A DNA stretch of 64,000 bases from UBA2029 sp037447125. GTDB taxonomy: Bacteria; Chloroflexota; Anaerolineae; Aggregatilineales; Aggregatilineaceae. Within the stretch, counting starts at the first letter, position 1. Every line of letters begins with the position of its first letter. Under the pieces are notes generated by a model. The model had not been told where the DNA came from. It searched no databases and was given only the letters and a program-made list of their open reading frames with translations. Shown here in pieces: positions 9,645 through 18,672 of the stretch. A program made the position numbers and the translations under genes. The DNA lies in the NCBI GenBank assembly GCA_037447125.1, contig JBBIHG010000005.1, positions 4,598 through 68,597 on the forward strand, given 5' to 3'.

Positions 9645-10541
9645 TCAGCGTAACATCTGCTCGACTTCGGCCCGCGTGGGCAGGCCACCGCGCGCCCCGC
9701 GGTGCTGCACCTTGATCGCCGCGGCAGCGTTGGCGAAAGCCAGCGCCTCTTGCAGCGCCGCGCCATCCAGCCGGGCAGCCAGCAGCGCCGCGTGAAAACA
9801 GTCGCCCGCGCCCGTCGTGTCGAGGGCCGGGACGTCCAGCGCTGGCTTGAAGGCTGGCTGGCCTATGCCGCCTTCGATCCCGTAAGCGCCCCGGCTGCCG
9901 GCTGTCATGACGATCCACTGGCGCGGCCTGGCCAGGTCGCCGAGCGTGTGCAATCCCCGATCGGCCAGGGTGCGCTCGCTGATGAAGGCCACGTCCGCCA
10001 TCAGCAGCAGGCCGCACAGCTCATCGCCGCTCAGCCCAAGAGCGCTCTCGACATCCAGTGCCAGCAGCGCGCCGCACTGCCGCGCTGTGTCGTGCAGCAC
10101 CCGGCACCACGCCGGGTCGCGCGGGAACGAGTAGATCAGGCGGGCGCGGGCGGCGCACTGAAGCTGCTCGCCGGATAGGGGGAGATGGTAGAGCGGAGAC
10201 GAGGGCAGCAGAATGGCCCGCCCCCCGCCCCGCTCGGTGATGACCACGGTGAAGGGCGTCCGCTCGCCGCGCACGCGCACCAGTCCTGCCGGATTCACGC
10301 CCCAGGCGACGAAGTCCGCGACCAGCATGTCGCCCTCGTCATCGTCACCCACCCAGCCGACATAGCCCGCCCGCAGGCCCAGGCGGGCGGCGGCGCAGGT
10401 CGCATTGGCGATGAACCCGCCGGGCAGCTTGCCGATCAGTTCCGCCGGATACTTCTCGTCGGCGATGGGCAGGCGGTCCACGCTCAGCACCAGGTCATAG
10501 GCCAGCCCGCCCACCCCGATCCAGTCGAAGTCGAACGCCAT
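9645..10541 (-). CDS. PfkB-family carbohydrate/nucleoside kinase
   Basis: This ribokinase-fold sugar or nucleoside kinase has 298 aa. The N-terminus (VGGLAYDLVLSVDRLP) and the first PfkB block (KLPGGFIANATCAAARLGL) are clear, and the C-terminal signature DTTGAGDCFHAA carries the catalytic base Asp at about residue 247. It is the last gene of the minus-strand nucleoside salvage group. Ribose released by the neighbouring nucleoside hydrolases, or an intact nucleoside, is the likely substrate. Family similarity alone does not settle ribokinase versus adenosine or pseudouridine kinase activity. Confidence 0.88.
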   Translation of the reverse strand: MAFDFDWIGVGGLAYDLVLSVDRLPIADEKYPAELIGKLPGGFIANATCAAARLGLRAGYVGWVGDDDEGDMLVADFVAWGVNPAGLVRVRGERTPFTVVITERGGGRAILLPSSPLYHLPLSGEQLQCAARARLIYSFPRDPAWCRVLHDTARQCGALLALDVESALGLSGDELCGLLLMADVAFISERTLADRGLHTLGDLARPRQWIVMTAGSRGAYGIEGGIGQPAFKPALDVPALDTTGAGDCFHAALLAARLDGAALQEALAFANAAAAIKVQHRGARGGLPTRAEVEQMLR

Positions 10542-10578
10542 CGTCGCGCCGCGCCTTCGCTCGCGGTGTCCGGCGGCT

Positions 10579-11553
10579 CTACGCCCCCGCCGTTTTGTAA
10601 AGCAGCTCTTTCCAGCGGCGGGCGTCTATCTCCCAGCACACCGTGATATGTGGTACACCCCGCTTGACCAATGGCTGCCACATCTCGACATTGGCCGTGT
10701 CATAAGGCGTCACGTTCAGTTGATCGACGACCGTCATGCCGCGCGTGTACGTCCCGTCGCACTCCACCTCGACGTAGTGCTTGCTCTGGCGGGTACAGAT
10801 CGTCGGGTCAATGGCAATGGCCATCGCCACCGGATCGGGCAGACCCAGGCCGGGATCGCCGAGCCAGTTGCGATTGGCTTCCAGGGCGGAGAAGTTGCAG
10901 TCCACCACGAAGTGGGCGAGCGGCGTGTTGATCGTCTCCTTAAGGTAGCGCATCTCTTCATCGCTCAGGTTCGCCTCGCCGCGGCACAGTTCCCAGCCGA
11001 CCATCTCGATGGGCAGGCCGGAGCGGAAGCAGATGCGCGCCGCCTCTGGATCGCACCAGATGTTGTACTCGGCGGCGGGCGTGATGTTGCCGACCACATT
11101 GGCCGCCCCGCCCATGACCACGCAGCGGCTGACGTTCGGCACGATCTCCGGTGCCTGGCTGACGGCCAGCGCGACGTTCGTCATAGGGCCGAGCGTGACC
11201 AGGATGATGCCAGGGTTGGCCTTAATCGTCTCGATCAGCACTTCCACAGCATGCCCCTCGGCAGGGAGTGTGGCGGCCCTGTAATTCATGCCGCCCATGC
11301 CGTCTGGCCCGTGGAAGAAATAGGCGCGGTAGATGTCGCGCAGCAGCGGCTGATCGGCGCCGTGATAGACGGGCACCTGCTTGCCGCATAGCTCGACGGT
11401 ATAGCGGGCGTTGATGCTGCCCTGACCCACCGGCATGTTGCCGGCCACGATGGTGATGGCCTCGACCTCAACATCCGGCGTCTGCAACGCCATCATGATG
11501 GCGACGGCGTCGTCAGAAGCGGTGTCGGTGTCAATGATCATCTTGCGGGTCAT
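10579..11553 (-). CDS. Inosine-uridine preferring nucleoside hydrolase family protein (copy 1)
   Basis: The family hydrolyses the N-glycosidic bond of ribonucleosides. The ATG at 11553 is supported by GAGGGAGA just upstream, and the protein then starts TRKMIIDTDTASDDAVAIMM (324 aa). The calcium-binding Asp cluster DTDxxxDD is intact, but the usual PG between the aspartates is TA. The second metal and ligand block is AEYNIWCDPEAA. Near the C-terminus the segment LPDPVAMAIAIDP stands where many members have HDxxA, so the catalytic histidine seen in pyrimidine-type enzymes is absent. It lies 56 bases from a second hydrolase gene in the same direction. Confidence 0.88.
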   Translation of the reverse strand: MTRKMIIDTDTASDDAVAIMMALQTPDVEVEAITIVAGNMPVGQGSINARYTVELCGKQVPVYHGADQPLLRDIYRAYFFHGPDGMGGMNYRAATLPAEGHAVEVLIETIKANPGIILVTLGPMTNVALAVSQAPEIVPNVSRCVVMGGAANVVGNITPAAEYNIWCDPEAARICFRSGLPIEMVGWELCRGEANLSDEEMRYLKETINTPLAHFVVDCNFSALEANRNWLGDPGLGLPDPVAMAIAIDPTICTRQSKHYVEVECDGTYTRGMTVVDQLNVTPYDTANVEMWQPLVKRGVPHITVCWEIDARRWKELLYKTAGA

Positions 11554-11609
11554 GCGCTTGTCTCCCTCAGTCTGTGCGCTCTTTCTGGCTCTCATACCCC
11601 TGTTGCCCG

Positions 11610-12551
11610 CTACTGGGTCAGCCGGGCCAGTTCCAGGTCCACCAGCCGCGTCCCGTCCACCTCGACGCAGCAGGTGACCAGAGGACGTCCCTCCCACGGC
11701 GGCAGCGGGCGCTCACCATTGCCCGGCCAGGTCTTGCCCCGGCTGATGCCCTGCGTCTCGACGCGCAGCGGCCAGCGCTCGGTTCTGAACAGCGTCGGGT
11801 CGAGCAGATAGGCGATAGCCGACGAGTCATGCACATAGATGCCCTGGATGCCATAGGAGCTTTCGAAGTAGCGCCGGTAGTGGGGCACGATGCGCGCGAT
11901 ATGCCGGGCCACGGGATCGTCCGCCGCCGCATACCGATCCAGATGATCGGCCCTCATGTTGATGCGGTGCGTCACGTCCAGCCCGACCATGGTCACCGAC
12001 CAGCTCGCGCCCAAGACCACGTCCGCCGCTTCGGGATCGTTGTGGATGTTGGCTTCGGCGGCGGGCGTCGCGTTGCCCGGCGCGAGCGCGTTGCCGCCCA
12101 TCAACACGACTTCGCGCACGGCGGTGGCGATGCGCGGCTCCAGGCGCAGGGCCAGGGCGATGTTGGTCAGCGGGCCGATGGGGACCAGGGTGATCTCGCC
12201 CGGCGCAGCCATGACCTGCTCGACGATGAACGAGGCGGCAGGCTGGGCGCACGGCACCCCCAGCGGAGGCGGCAAGTTGACGTTGCCCTGGCCGTCGTCG
12301 CCGTGCACGAATGGCACCGGCCCGCCGAACGGCCTCGCCAGGGGGTGATCGGCGCCCCTGGCCACGAGGATGTCGGCCCGGCCAACGATCTCCAGCAGGC
12401 GCAGGGCGTTGGTCGTCGCCAGGTCGGTGTGGACGTTGCCGAAGATGGTGGTCAGGCCGATCACCTCCAGCTCTGGCGAGCGCAGCGCGAAGAAGATCGC
12501 CATGGCATCGTCCACGCCGGGATCGGTGTCAATGATGATTTTGCGTGCCAT
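11610..12551 (-). CDS. Inosine-uridine preferring nucleoside hydrolase family protein (copy 2)
   Basis: This 313-aa nucleoside hydrolase has the complete canonical motif set. These are IIDTDPGVDDAMAIFFALR at the N-terminus, LVPIGPLTNIALAL in the middle, EANIHNDPEAADV, and VHDSSAIAYLLDP near the C-terminus. The last carries the His-Asp pair found in IunH-type enzymes. It differs from copies 1 and 3, which lack that histidine, so the three hydrolases probably cover different nucleosides. It lies 27 bases downstream of the yjbQ-like gene in the minus-strand operon. Confidence 0.92.
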   Translation of the reverse strand: MARKIIIDTDPGVDDAMAIFFALRSPELEVIGLTTIFGNVHTDLATTNALRLLEIVGRADILVARGADHPLARPFGGPVPFVHGDDGQGNVNLPPPLGVPCAQPAASFIVEQVMAAPGEITLVPIGPLTNIALALRLEPRIATAVREVVLMGGNALAPGNATPAAEANIHNDPEAADVVLGASWSVTMVGLDVTHRINMRADHLDRYAAADDPVARHIARIVPHYRRYFESSYGIQGIYVHDSSAIAYLLDPTLFRTERWPLRVETQGISRGKTWPGNGERPLPPWEGRPLVTCCVEVDGTRLVDLELARLTQ

Positions 12552-12578
12552 GCGCTTCCTTCCTGGCCGGCGCCCGCC

Positions 12579-12986
12579 TCATCCCGCGATCACTTTCACC
12601 TCGACGCGCCGCTCGCGCGGCCCGTCAAACTCGCAGAACAGAATGCTCTGCGACCCGCCCAGCCGCAGATCGCCGTCCTCCACGGCCAGCAGGATGCTGT
12701 GCCCAACCAGCGCCGCCTTGATGTGCCCAGCCGCGTCGGCGGGCGTGTCGTACTGGTGCTTGAAGTCCACCCGCGTGGGCACCAGCCGACGCAGATCGTC
12801 CACGATATCCTGCGGCGTGGTCGGGTCCAGCGCGGAGTTGATCATCACGCCGGCGGTGGTGTGCGGCGCGATCACCGCGCACAGTCCCGCTGCGATGCCG
12901 GCGGCGCGCACTGCGTCCCGAACCAGCCCGGTGATATCTACCAGCGCATCGCCCGGCGGCGTCTTGATGGCAAGGGTGCTCAGCAT
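12579..12986 (-). CDS. YjbQ family protein (UPF0047)
   Basis: This small cytosolic protein has 135 aa from the ATG at 12986, which overlaps the end of the upstream kinase gene by 7 bases. The much longer open frame upstream is only the antisense-like overlap with that kinase and is not used. The motifs are typical: IAPHTTAGVMINS, YDTPADAAGHIKAALVGHS and LFCEFDGPRERRVEV. Members form trimers with a putative histidine-rich metal site. Some have been reported to have weak thiamine phosphate synthase activity, but the physiological role is unsettled. Its place inside a nucleoside operon may be a hint to function. Confidence 0.88.
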   Translation of the reverse strand: MLSTLAIKTPPGDALVDITGLVRDAVRAAGIAAGLCAVIAPHTTAGVMINSALDPTTPQDIVDDLRRLVPTRVDFKHQYDTPADAAGHIKAALVGHSILLAVEDGDLRLGGSQSILFCEFDGPRERRVEVKVIAG

Positions 12987-13933
12987 CGGTACGCTATCCT
13001 GTCTCCCGCCTGCTCCAGAATCGCCAGCACGTCCGCGCAGGAAGGAGCGTTGCGCCCTGCGCCCATTCGCTGCACGGCAGCCGCGCCCATCGCGTTGGCC
13101 AGCCGCCCGCACGCCCAGGGCGATAGTCCGCTCAGGTGCCCGGCCATAAAGGCCGCGTCGAAGCAATCCCCCGCGCCCACTGTGTCCACCACCGGCACGG
13201 TGAAGCCAGGTACCTGCTGCTCGCTGCCCGGCGTGATCACCGTACAGCCCGCCGGCCCTTGCTTGATGACCAGCATATGCGGCCCTGACGCCAGCAGGTG
13301 CTCGTACGCGGCGCGACCAGCTAACCCACCGCTGACCAGCGGCACTTCGTCCTCAGTCATCAGGATGAGCGCGGCGCGCTCGACCACCCAGGGAATGTGT
13401 TCGGGCGCGACAAAGGCCATGAACGGCCCGACATCGAGATAGATGGGGACGCCGGACGCCGCAGCCCGCTCCATCGCCCTGAGGGCCAGGGGCACAATGC
13501 GCCGCTCCGATAGCGTGTAGCCCTGGACGAAGAGCGCCGCGGAGGCCGCGATCAGCGCGTCGAGGCCGGCCGGGTAAGGCACCTCTGGCCCCTGCCCGTA
13601 ATTGCCGATGAAAGTGTGCTCGCCGGACTGCTGGTCGGTGAGCACGATCACCAACGTCGTCGTAGAGCCAGGCACGGTAACCACGCCCGTCGTGTCAACG
13701 CCCTCCGCTCGCAGCGCTTCCAGGATGTGCACCCCGAAGGCGTCCACCCCCACCGTGCCCGCCGCCGCCACGTCCAGCCCCATGCGCCGCGCCGCGATCA
13801 TGACGTTGCCCGCGCCGCCTGGCTCCACGCGCCGCATCCCAGGGTCCTGGTGCTGGCCAGGAAGAACGGGCAGGCGCACCGGCAGGATCACGTCCAGCAC
13901 CAGATCGCCGACCGAAACGATGCGCCGGCTCAT
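12980..13933 (-). CDS. PfkB-family carbohydrate kinase (second copy)
   Basis: This ribokinase-like enzyme has 317 aa. Visible blocks are the N-terminal VGDLVLDVILPVRLPVLPG, the first signature RRVEPGGAGNVMIAARRMGL, VVDTVGAGDCFDAAFMAG with the catalytic Asp near residue 256, and the nucleotide-site stretch MLVIKQGPAGC. It overlaps yjbQ at its 3' end and the ADP-ribosylglycohydrolase gene at its 5' end (ATGA, 13930-13933), so all three are translated as a block. It differs clearly from the kinase at 9645-10541, which suggests two substrates rather than a recent duplication. Confidence 0.9.
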   Translation of the reverse strand: MSRRIVSVGDLVLDVILPVRLPVLPGQHQDPGMRRVEPGGAGNVMIAARRMGLDVAAAGTVGVDAFGVHILEALRAEGVDTTGVVTVPGSTTTLVIVLTDQQSGEHTFIGNYGQGPEVPYPAGLDALIAASAALFVQGYTLSERRIVPLALRAMERAAASGVPIYLDVGPFMAFVAPEHIPWVVERAALILMTEDEVPLVSGGLAGRAAYEHLLASGPHMLVIKQGPAGCTVITPGSEQQVPGFTVPVVDTVGAGDCFDAAFMAGHLSGLSPWACGRLANAMGAAAVQRMGAGRNAPSCADVLAILEQAGDRIAYRC

Positions 13934-14940
13934 GCGCTCGCCCCGTCAATCAGCGCGCAGAGGCCGTCGGCCAGCCCGCGCACGTCATACCGGGCGAAGA
14001 CCTCGTCAGCATCAAGCCGGGCCAGGATCGCCGGGTCAAACGCGCCGATCCCGGCATAGGCCCCGGCGATGGCGCAGGCGATGGCACCCACCGTGTCAGC
14101 GTCGCCCGACAGGTTGGCGGCATAGATCGCCGTCTGCTGGGGGTCGCCGCCGGCCATGGCCAGCACACCAAACGCGGCCCCCACCGTCTCCGGCACGGAG
14201 AGCGACGTGCCGATCACATGGTACAGCTCGCGCAGCCGCGCCAACGCATCGCCCGGCCCGCGCGCGATGGCGACCGCCATCTGAATGCGCCGGGCGACCG
14301 ATGGGCCGAGCCAGGGTCTCCCGCGCTGACGTCCTAACTCCGCGCCGAGCACGCCCGCGCTGATCACGCTCTCCAACGATGCGCCCTCGGTCATGGCGAT
14401 GGCGATCGCCGCTGCTACGGCGCACGCACCAGAGATGGCCACGTTCGTGTTGTGGGTGGGGATGCACACGACCGCCGCGTCCGCGATGGCGCCCATCGGG
14501 TCACCGGGATGCAGCAGCCCCACCGGCGAGATGCGCATCGCCGCGCCGTTGGTATCGCCCCATAGGCCGGTCGTATGCGGGTCCTCGCCGCGCTTGAGCG
14601 CCTGGACACCGCGCCGGGTGCTCGGCCCGACATAGGGCGACGAGTCGCCGCCCACCCGGTCGTACCAGGTGATGATGGCCTCCACCGCCGCCTCGAGCGA
14701 GACCCCGCCGTGGGCAATGAAGGCACGCGCCAGCGAGAACGCCTGCTCCGAGTCGTCGGTGATGCGCCCGGCGGGCAGCCCAAAGTGAACCGGATGATCC
14801 GCCGGAGCGGGCAGCAGGCTGGTAATCCAGCCACCGTAGGCGGCCCAGGTGTAATCGATGTCGAAGTAGGCGGGCATGCCCCAGGCATCACCCAGCGCCT
14901 GGCCATACAGCCCGCCGAACACTCTGTCTTTCAGCGGCAT
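13930..14940 (-). CDS. ADP-ribosylglycohydrolase (DraG/ARH) family protein
   Basis: This 336-aa all-helical hydrolase is of the ARH fold. The N-terminal GGLYGQALGDAWGMPAYF is the family GxxxGDALGxP motif, RITDDSEQAFSL supplies the first metal-binding aspartates (usually DDTxM), and SGDADTVGAIACAIAGAYAG supplies the second cluster. Family members cleave ADP-ribose from proteins or act on ADP-ribosyl or related ribosides. Embedded between a nucleoside importer and a sugar kinase, a catabolic role on ADP-ribose-like or nucleoside-like compounds is a reasonable inference. Confidence 0.9.
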   Translation of the reverse strand: MPLKDRVFGGLYGQALGDAWGMPAYFDIDYTWAAYGGWITSLLPAPADHPVHFGLPAGRITDDSEQAFSLARAFIAHGGVSLEAAVEAIITWYDRVGGDSSPYVGPSTRRGVQALKRGEDPHTTGLWGDTNGAAMRISPVGLLHPGDPMGAIADAAVVCIPTHNTNVAISGACAVAAAIAIAMTEGASLESVISAGVLGAELGRQRGRPWLGPSVARRIQMAVAIARGPGDALARLRELYHVIGTSLSVPETVGAAFGVLAMAGGDPQQTAIYAANLSGDADTVGAIACAIAGAYAGIGAFDPAILARLDADEVFARYDVRGLADGLCALIDGASA

Positions 14941-15101
14941 GTCAGCTCCTTGCTGTCAGGTATGCAGGTGACACCATCCGCAGGCTCCAGCGAAGTTCCG
15001 GCGCGTCAAAACGGGCCGCGCATGGTGCGGTGAAGCGGTGCGGAATTGGCCCTGCCGGGCCAGGCACCGGCTTTGCTCACCAGGCGCGGCGCAGCAACCC
15101 A

Positions 15102-16544
15102 TCAGGCTGCAACAGCAGCCCGGCGGTGATTCCGGAACAGGTACCGCCCGCCCAGCCGCAGCCAGATGACCACGCCGGCCAGCAGCCCCAGCGCAAACCC
15201 TAATGGCAGCGAAGCGTTGGACAGCGCGCTGGTCTCCAGGTAGAGCATGAGCAGCAATCCCAGGTAGAGCCACAACGACAGGATCGACGCTGCGGCGCTG
15301 TAGTGGACATGCCGCCCGATGCGCTCGACTTGCAGCGTGAAGGGCAGGTTTATGACAATGAGCAACAGCGACACCAGACCAACCATCACCGCGAGCACCA
15401 GCGCGTCTCCTGCCCCCTTGAACCCTTGCGGAGCCGAGAACATGCTCAGGCTGATGATGATGCCGAGCACGGCCACCATGGCCAGGAACATGTGCAGCAC
15501 GCTCAGGCGCTGGATCGCTTTCCAGAAGGCCGCATCGAAGCCCTCGCCCTGTGCCGAGCGCAGCGTGCGCACGCGCACGGTGAGCTGGTGTTGTAGGGCA
15601 TAAATCACCAGCGCCATGACGGTGGCGATGTAGGGCAGCATTTGCGGAAGCTGTGACGGTATCTCCAGCGAGCCGACCCGCACCGACAGCGCGTCAAAGA
15701 AGCCGAAGATGAGCGCCGCGAAGCCGGTGCCCACCGGATGCCCGCCGCCCAGATAGGGCGTGGCCAGGGCGATGAAGCCGCGCCCTGCCGACATATTGGC
15801 CTGGAAGAACGTCAGGTAGCCCATGCTCAGATGAATGCCACCCAGCGCCGCCAGGGTGCCGCTCAGCATCAGAGCCAAGTAGCGGGTGCGCTGGACGCGA
15901 ATGCCAACCGAGGCCGCGGCCTCTGGGTTCTGGCCGACGGCGCGCAGGTGCATCCCGAAGGGCGTGCGATACATCAGGTACCACACCAGAATGACCGCGA
16001 TGAAAGCAATCCATGTCATCACGCTCTGGTTATCGAAGATCCTGAAGAAGAACGCCACCACCGGAATGTCGCCCAGAAAATCTGGCAGTTGGATGAACGG
16101 TATGCGCAGGCTGGCCAGGCTGCCCTTGGTGTTGCCCCGGTCGCCAGTTAGCTCGTACATGATGGCGACGGTGGCCGCCTGGCCGAGAAAGTTGATGGCG
16201 ATGCCGGACAGGATCAGGTTGGCCTTCAGCCTCAGGTGAAAGAAGCCCAGCGTCAGAGCCGTCAGGATGCCCAACAGCACGCCCACCGCCAGCCCCAGCC
16301 AGGGGCCGATGGCCTGGCCGGTGTCTGCGCCGAACCAGGTGAGCGAGTAGGCGCTGAAGACCACGCCAGAGAAGGCGGCGATGAGCATGGTGCCTTCCAG
16401 GCCGATGTTGATCACACCCGCCCGATCGGAGATCAGCGCGCCGAGCGAAGGCAGCAGGATCGGTGTGGTCACCCGCAGGATCGCCGCCAGGAATGCGGTG
16501 CTGAAAATCCCCTCCAGTACGCTTTGCAGCAGGCTGCTATCCAT
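15102..16544 (-). CDS. Nucleoside-type ABC transporter permease (NupQ/YufQ-like) with extra C-terminal helices
   Basis: This permease of the branched-chain/nucleoside class (BPD_transp_2) has 480 aa. The ATG at 16544 follows AAGGAGGG, and the start lies inside the end of the upstream permease gene. The conserved segment SDRAGVINIGLEGTMLIAAF near residues 40-60 defines the BmpA-linked nucleoside permeases. The usual core ends near residue 300. Here a further 170 residues with about five hydrophobic helices follow (for example AVMVGLVSLLLIVINLPFTL), which is not standard. It pairs with the permease at 16537-18672 and the ATPase at 18669-20216. Confidence 0.88.
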   Translation of the reverse strand: MDSSLLQSVLEGIFSTAFLAAILRVTTPILLPSLGALISDRAGVINIGLEGTMLIAAFSGVVFSAYSLTWFGADTGQAIGPWLGLAVGVLLGILTALTLGFFHLRLKANLILSGIAINFLGQAATVAIMYELTGDRGNTKGSLASLRIPFIQLPDFLGDIPVVAFFFRIFDNQSVMTWIAFIAVILVWYLMYRTPFGMHLRAVGQNPEAAASVGIRVQRTRYLALMLSGTLAALGGIHLSMGYLTFFQANMSAGRGFIALATPYLGGGHPVGTGFAALIFGFFDALSVRVGSLEIPSQLPQMLPYIATVMALVIYALQHQLTVRVRTLRSAQGEGFDAAFWKAIQRLSVLHMFLAMVAVLGIIISLSMFSAPQGFKGAGDALVLAVMVGLVSLLLIVINLPFTLQVERIGRHVHYSAAASILSLWLYLGLLLMLYLETSALSNASLPLGFALGLLAGVVIWLRLGGRYLFRNHRRAAVAA

Positions 16545-18672
16545 GCGCGCCCTCCTTGGCGGGAAGTGACCTCTCTGGCGCCCCGCCGTTCTCCGGCCCC
16601 CCGCCGATATCCAGTTCCAGCGTGCCGCGCCGCTTGACACGCCGGCTCTGGAGGAAGGCCACCAGAGCTTCCGCCGTGATCAACAGGATGACGACCGCCT
16701 GGATGATCCGTACCACTTCGGCGCTGATGTTCGCATCGCGCTCCATCACCTGGGCTCCCGTGCGCAGATAGGCGTACAGGAGGCCGGTGAACGGCACGAC
16801 CAACGGATTGTTGCGCGCCAGCAGCGCGACAACCACCCCTTCAAAAGCCAGGCCCACCGAGATGTTCAGGATCAGCTTGCGGTGAATGCCCATCGCCAGG
16901 TGCGCGCCCGCCAGTCCTGCCACTGCGCCGCTGATGGCCATGGCCAGCATGATCGTGCGCCGCGTGTTGACGCCGCCGTAGTCGGCAAATTTGATGTTCG
17001 CGCCGATCAAGCGGATCTCGTAACCGATCGGCGTGCGCTGGATCAGCACCCAGGTCAGTAGCACGATGGCTATGACCATGAACACAGCGACGGTCACCTG
17101 ATCGCCGCTCACGTCAATGAACGAAGGCAGCAGGCCAGAGGACGGGAACCACTCGGAGGCGGTGTAACCCGCGTCCGGTGGCTGAAGCTGGAAGGTGAGC
17201 ACCATCTCATAAAAGCGGGTGGCGATGGTGTTCAGCATCAGCGTGGAGACAAGCTCGTTGGCGCCCAGATGCGCCTTGAGCGCGCCTGGCAGCAAGCCCC
17301 ACAAGAAGCCTGCTGTGGCCGCCGAGAGCAGCGCCAACGGCACCAGCACCCCTTTGGGGACGTTGCCGAACGAGAGGGCAACCACCCCCGACACCAGCGC
17401 CCCGAAGTAGAGCTGCCCCTCCGCGCCCAGGCTGAACTGCTCGGCGCGGAAGACGATGGCGATGGCCAGGCCCAGCAGGATCAGCGTCAGCGCATCGCGC
17501 ACCCACACCACCCAGCGGTTCAGGCGGCTGAGCGGCCCCAGCAGGAAGGCGTCGTACGCTTTGTTGGTGGCGCTGAGCGTCTCTTCCAGACGCAGGGCGG
17601 TGGTCAGTGGCTCTGGCTGGACATGAATGGCGTAGATGCCATCGGCGGGCAGCATGAAGTCCTCAATGATCGCGTCGCGCGTGCTCTTCAGCTCGCCGGC
17701 GTAGGCCGCTACCTGTTCAGGCGTTGCGGCCAGGTTCTCGGCCAGCGTGGTGCCATTCTCGTCCAGCAGCGCCACCTGCACGTTGACGAAGACGTTGGGG
17801 CGTAGGGCGTAGGCCAACACCGTGATCTCGTCGCCTTCGGTGCCCGCGAAGCGGTAGAAGGCCTCCTTGAGCGGATCCTTCACCTTCTCCTGGTTGAAGG
17901 TGCCGCCCACCGGCGCGCTGCCATAGGCGAGATTGACCAGAGGTGAGTTGTCTGACAGCAGCGCCACCGTGAATTCGCCCGCGACGGTTTCGCTCTCCGG
18001 CGCTGGCCTCACCTCGATGACGTAGAAGCCATCGGCAGGCAGCGCGAATTCCTCGATGACTGCATCTGCCTCGCTGCTCAGGTAGCGGCGGAACGCGCGT
18101 AGTTGCTCTTCTGTGGCATTCAGCCCCTCGGCCAGCAGAACGCCTGCCTCATCGCGCAGCGCCACTTGCAAGTCCAGGCCGGACTCCTCCTCGCCGAAGG
18201 CCAGGACCGAGACGACATCGCCCTCGGCGCCGGCAAAACGGTAGGCGAGCAGCTCGTCCGCGTCGAATTCGACGGCGAGCTTGTCCTCATAGTTGATGGT
18301 GACCAGCGACTCCGCCCCAGAGGCCAGGCTGACGCGAAATTCACCCCGGATGAAGTGGTTGGCGGCATCCAGGTTGAAGAATGCGGTCATCAGGTAACCG
18401 AAGGCAAGGGCTACGCCCACCGTCAGCAGCACGCGCAGAGCACCCCAGCGCAGCTCGAAGATCAGCAGGAACACGCTGACGCCGATCAGGCTATTGACCA
18501 GGAGCATACTCTCGAAGTTGGGCGCAGCCCGAGCGGTTTGCCACATGGTGCCCAGGGACATGCTGCCTGTAAGCCCGAAGACCTTGAAGCTGATCAGGCC
18601 CATCACCAGCAGCGCCGCCGCCGCGCCGACGACCAGCACCCATTGCCGCGAAGAGAAACGCTTGTGAGTCAT
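16537..18672 (-). CDS. Nucleoside-type ABC permease (NupP/YufP-like) with a duplicated extracytoplasmic domain
   Basis: This 711-aa permease is about twice the family length. Residues 10-100 hold three hydrophobic helices and residues about 385-690 hold the usual permease core, with AIVFRAEQFSLGAEGQLYFG. Between them lies a soluble stretch containing a tandem repeat of about 80 residues. Repeat 1 (about 144-223) runs from YRFAGAEGDVVSVLAF to LPADGFYVIEVRP; repeat 2 (about 273-353) runs from YRFAGTEGDEITVLAY to LPADGIYAIHVQP. The repeats resemble bacterial pre-peptidase C-terminal (PPC) beta-sandwich domains. The gene overlaps its neighbours on both sides, so it is an operon member. The extra domain probably projects outside the cell. 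Confidence 0.88.
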   Translation of the reverse strand: MTHKRFSSRQWVLVVGAAAALLVMGLISFKVFGLTGSMSLGTMWQTARAAPNFESMLLVNSLIGVSVFLLIFELRWGALRVLLTVGVALAFGYLMTAFFNLDAANHFIRGEFRVSLASGAESLVTINYEDKLAVEFDADELLAYRFAGAEGDVVSVLAFGEEESGLDLQVALRDEAGVLLAEGLNATEEQLRAFRRYLSSEADAVIEEFALPADGFYVIEVRPAPESETVAGEFTVALLSDNSPLVNLAYGSAPVGGTFNQEKVKDPLKEAFYRFAGTEGDEITVLAYALRPNVFVNVQVALLDENGTTLAENLAATPEQVAAYAGELKSTRDAIIEDFMLPADGIYAIHVQPEPLTTALRLEETLSATNKAYDAFLLGPLSRLNRWVVWVRDALTLILLGLAIAIVFRAEQFSLGAEGQLYFGALVSGVVALSFGNVPKGVLVPLALLSAATAGFLWGLLPGALKAHLGANELVSTLMLNTIATRFYEMVLTFQLQPPDAGYTASEWFPSSGLLPSFIDVSGDQVTVAVFMVIAIVLLTWVLIQRTPIGYEIRLIGANIKFADYGGVNTRRTIMLAMAISGAVAGLAGAHLAMGIHRKLILNISVGLAFEGVVVALLARNNPLVVPFTGLLYAYLRTGAQVMERDANISAEVVRIIQAVVILLITAEALVAFLQSRRVKRRGTLELDIGGGPENGGAPERSLPAKEGAHG

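Noticed and set aside
11574..13442. 622-residue open frame on the plus strand
   Set aside because: It runs antisense through two hydrolase genes, yjbQ and a kinase, all with strong family motifs. The frame is a by-product of high GC.
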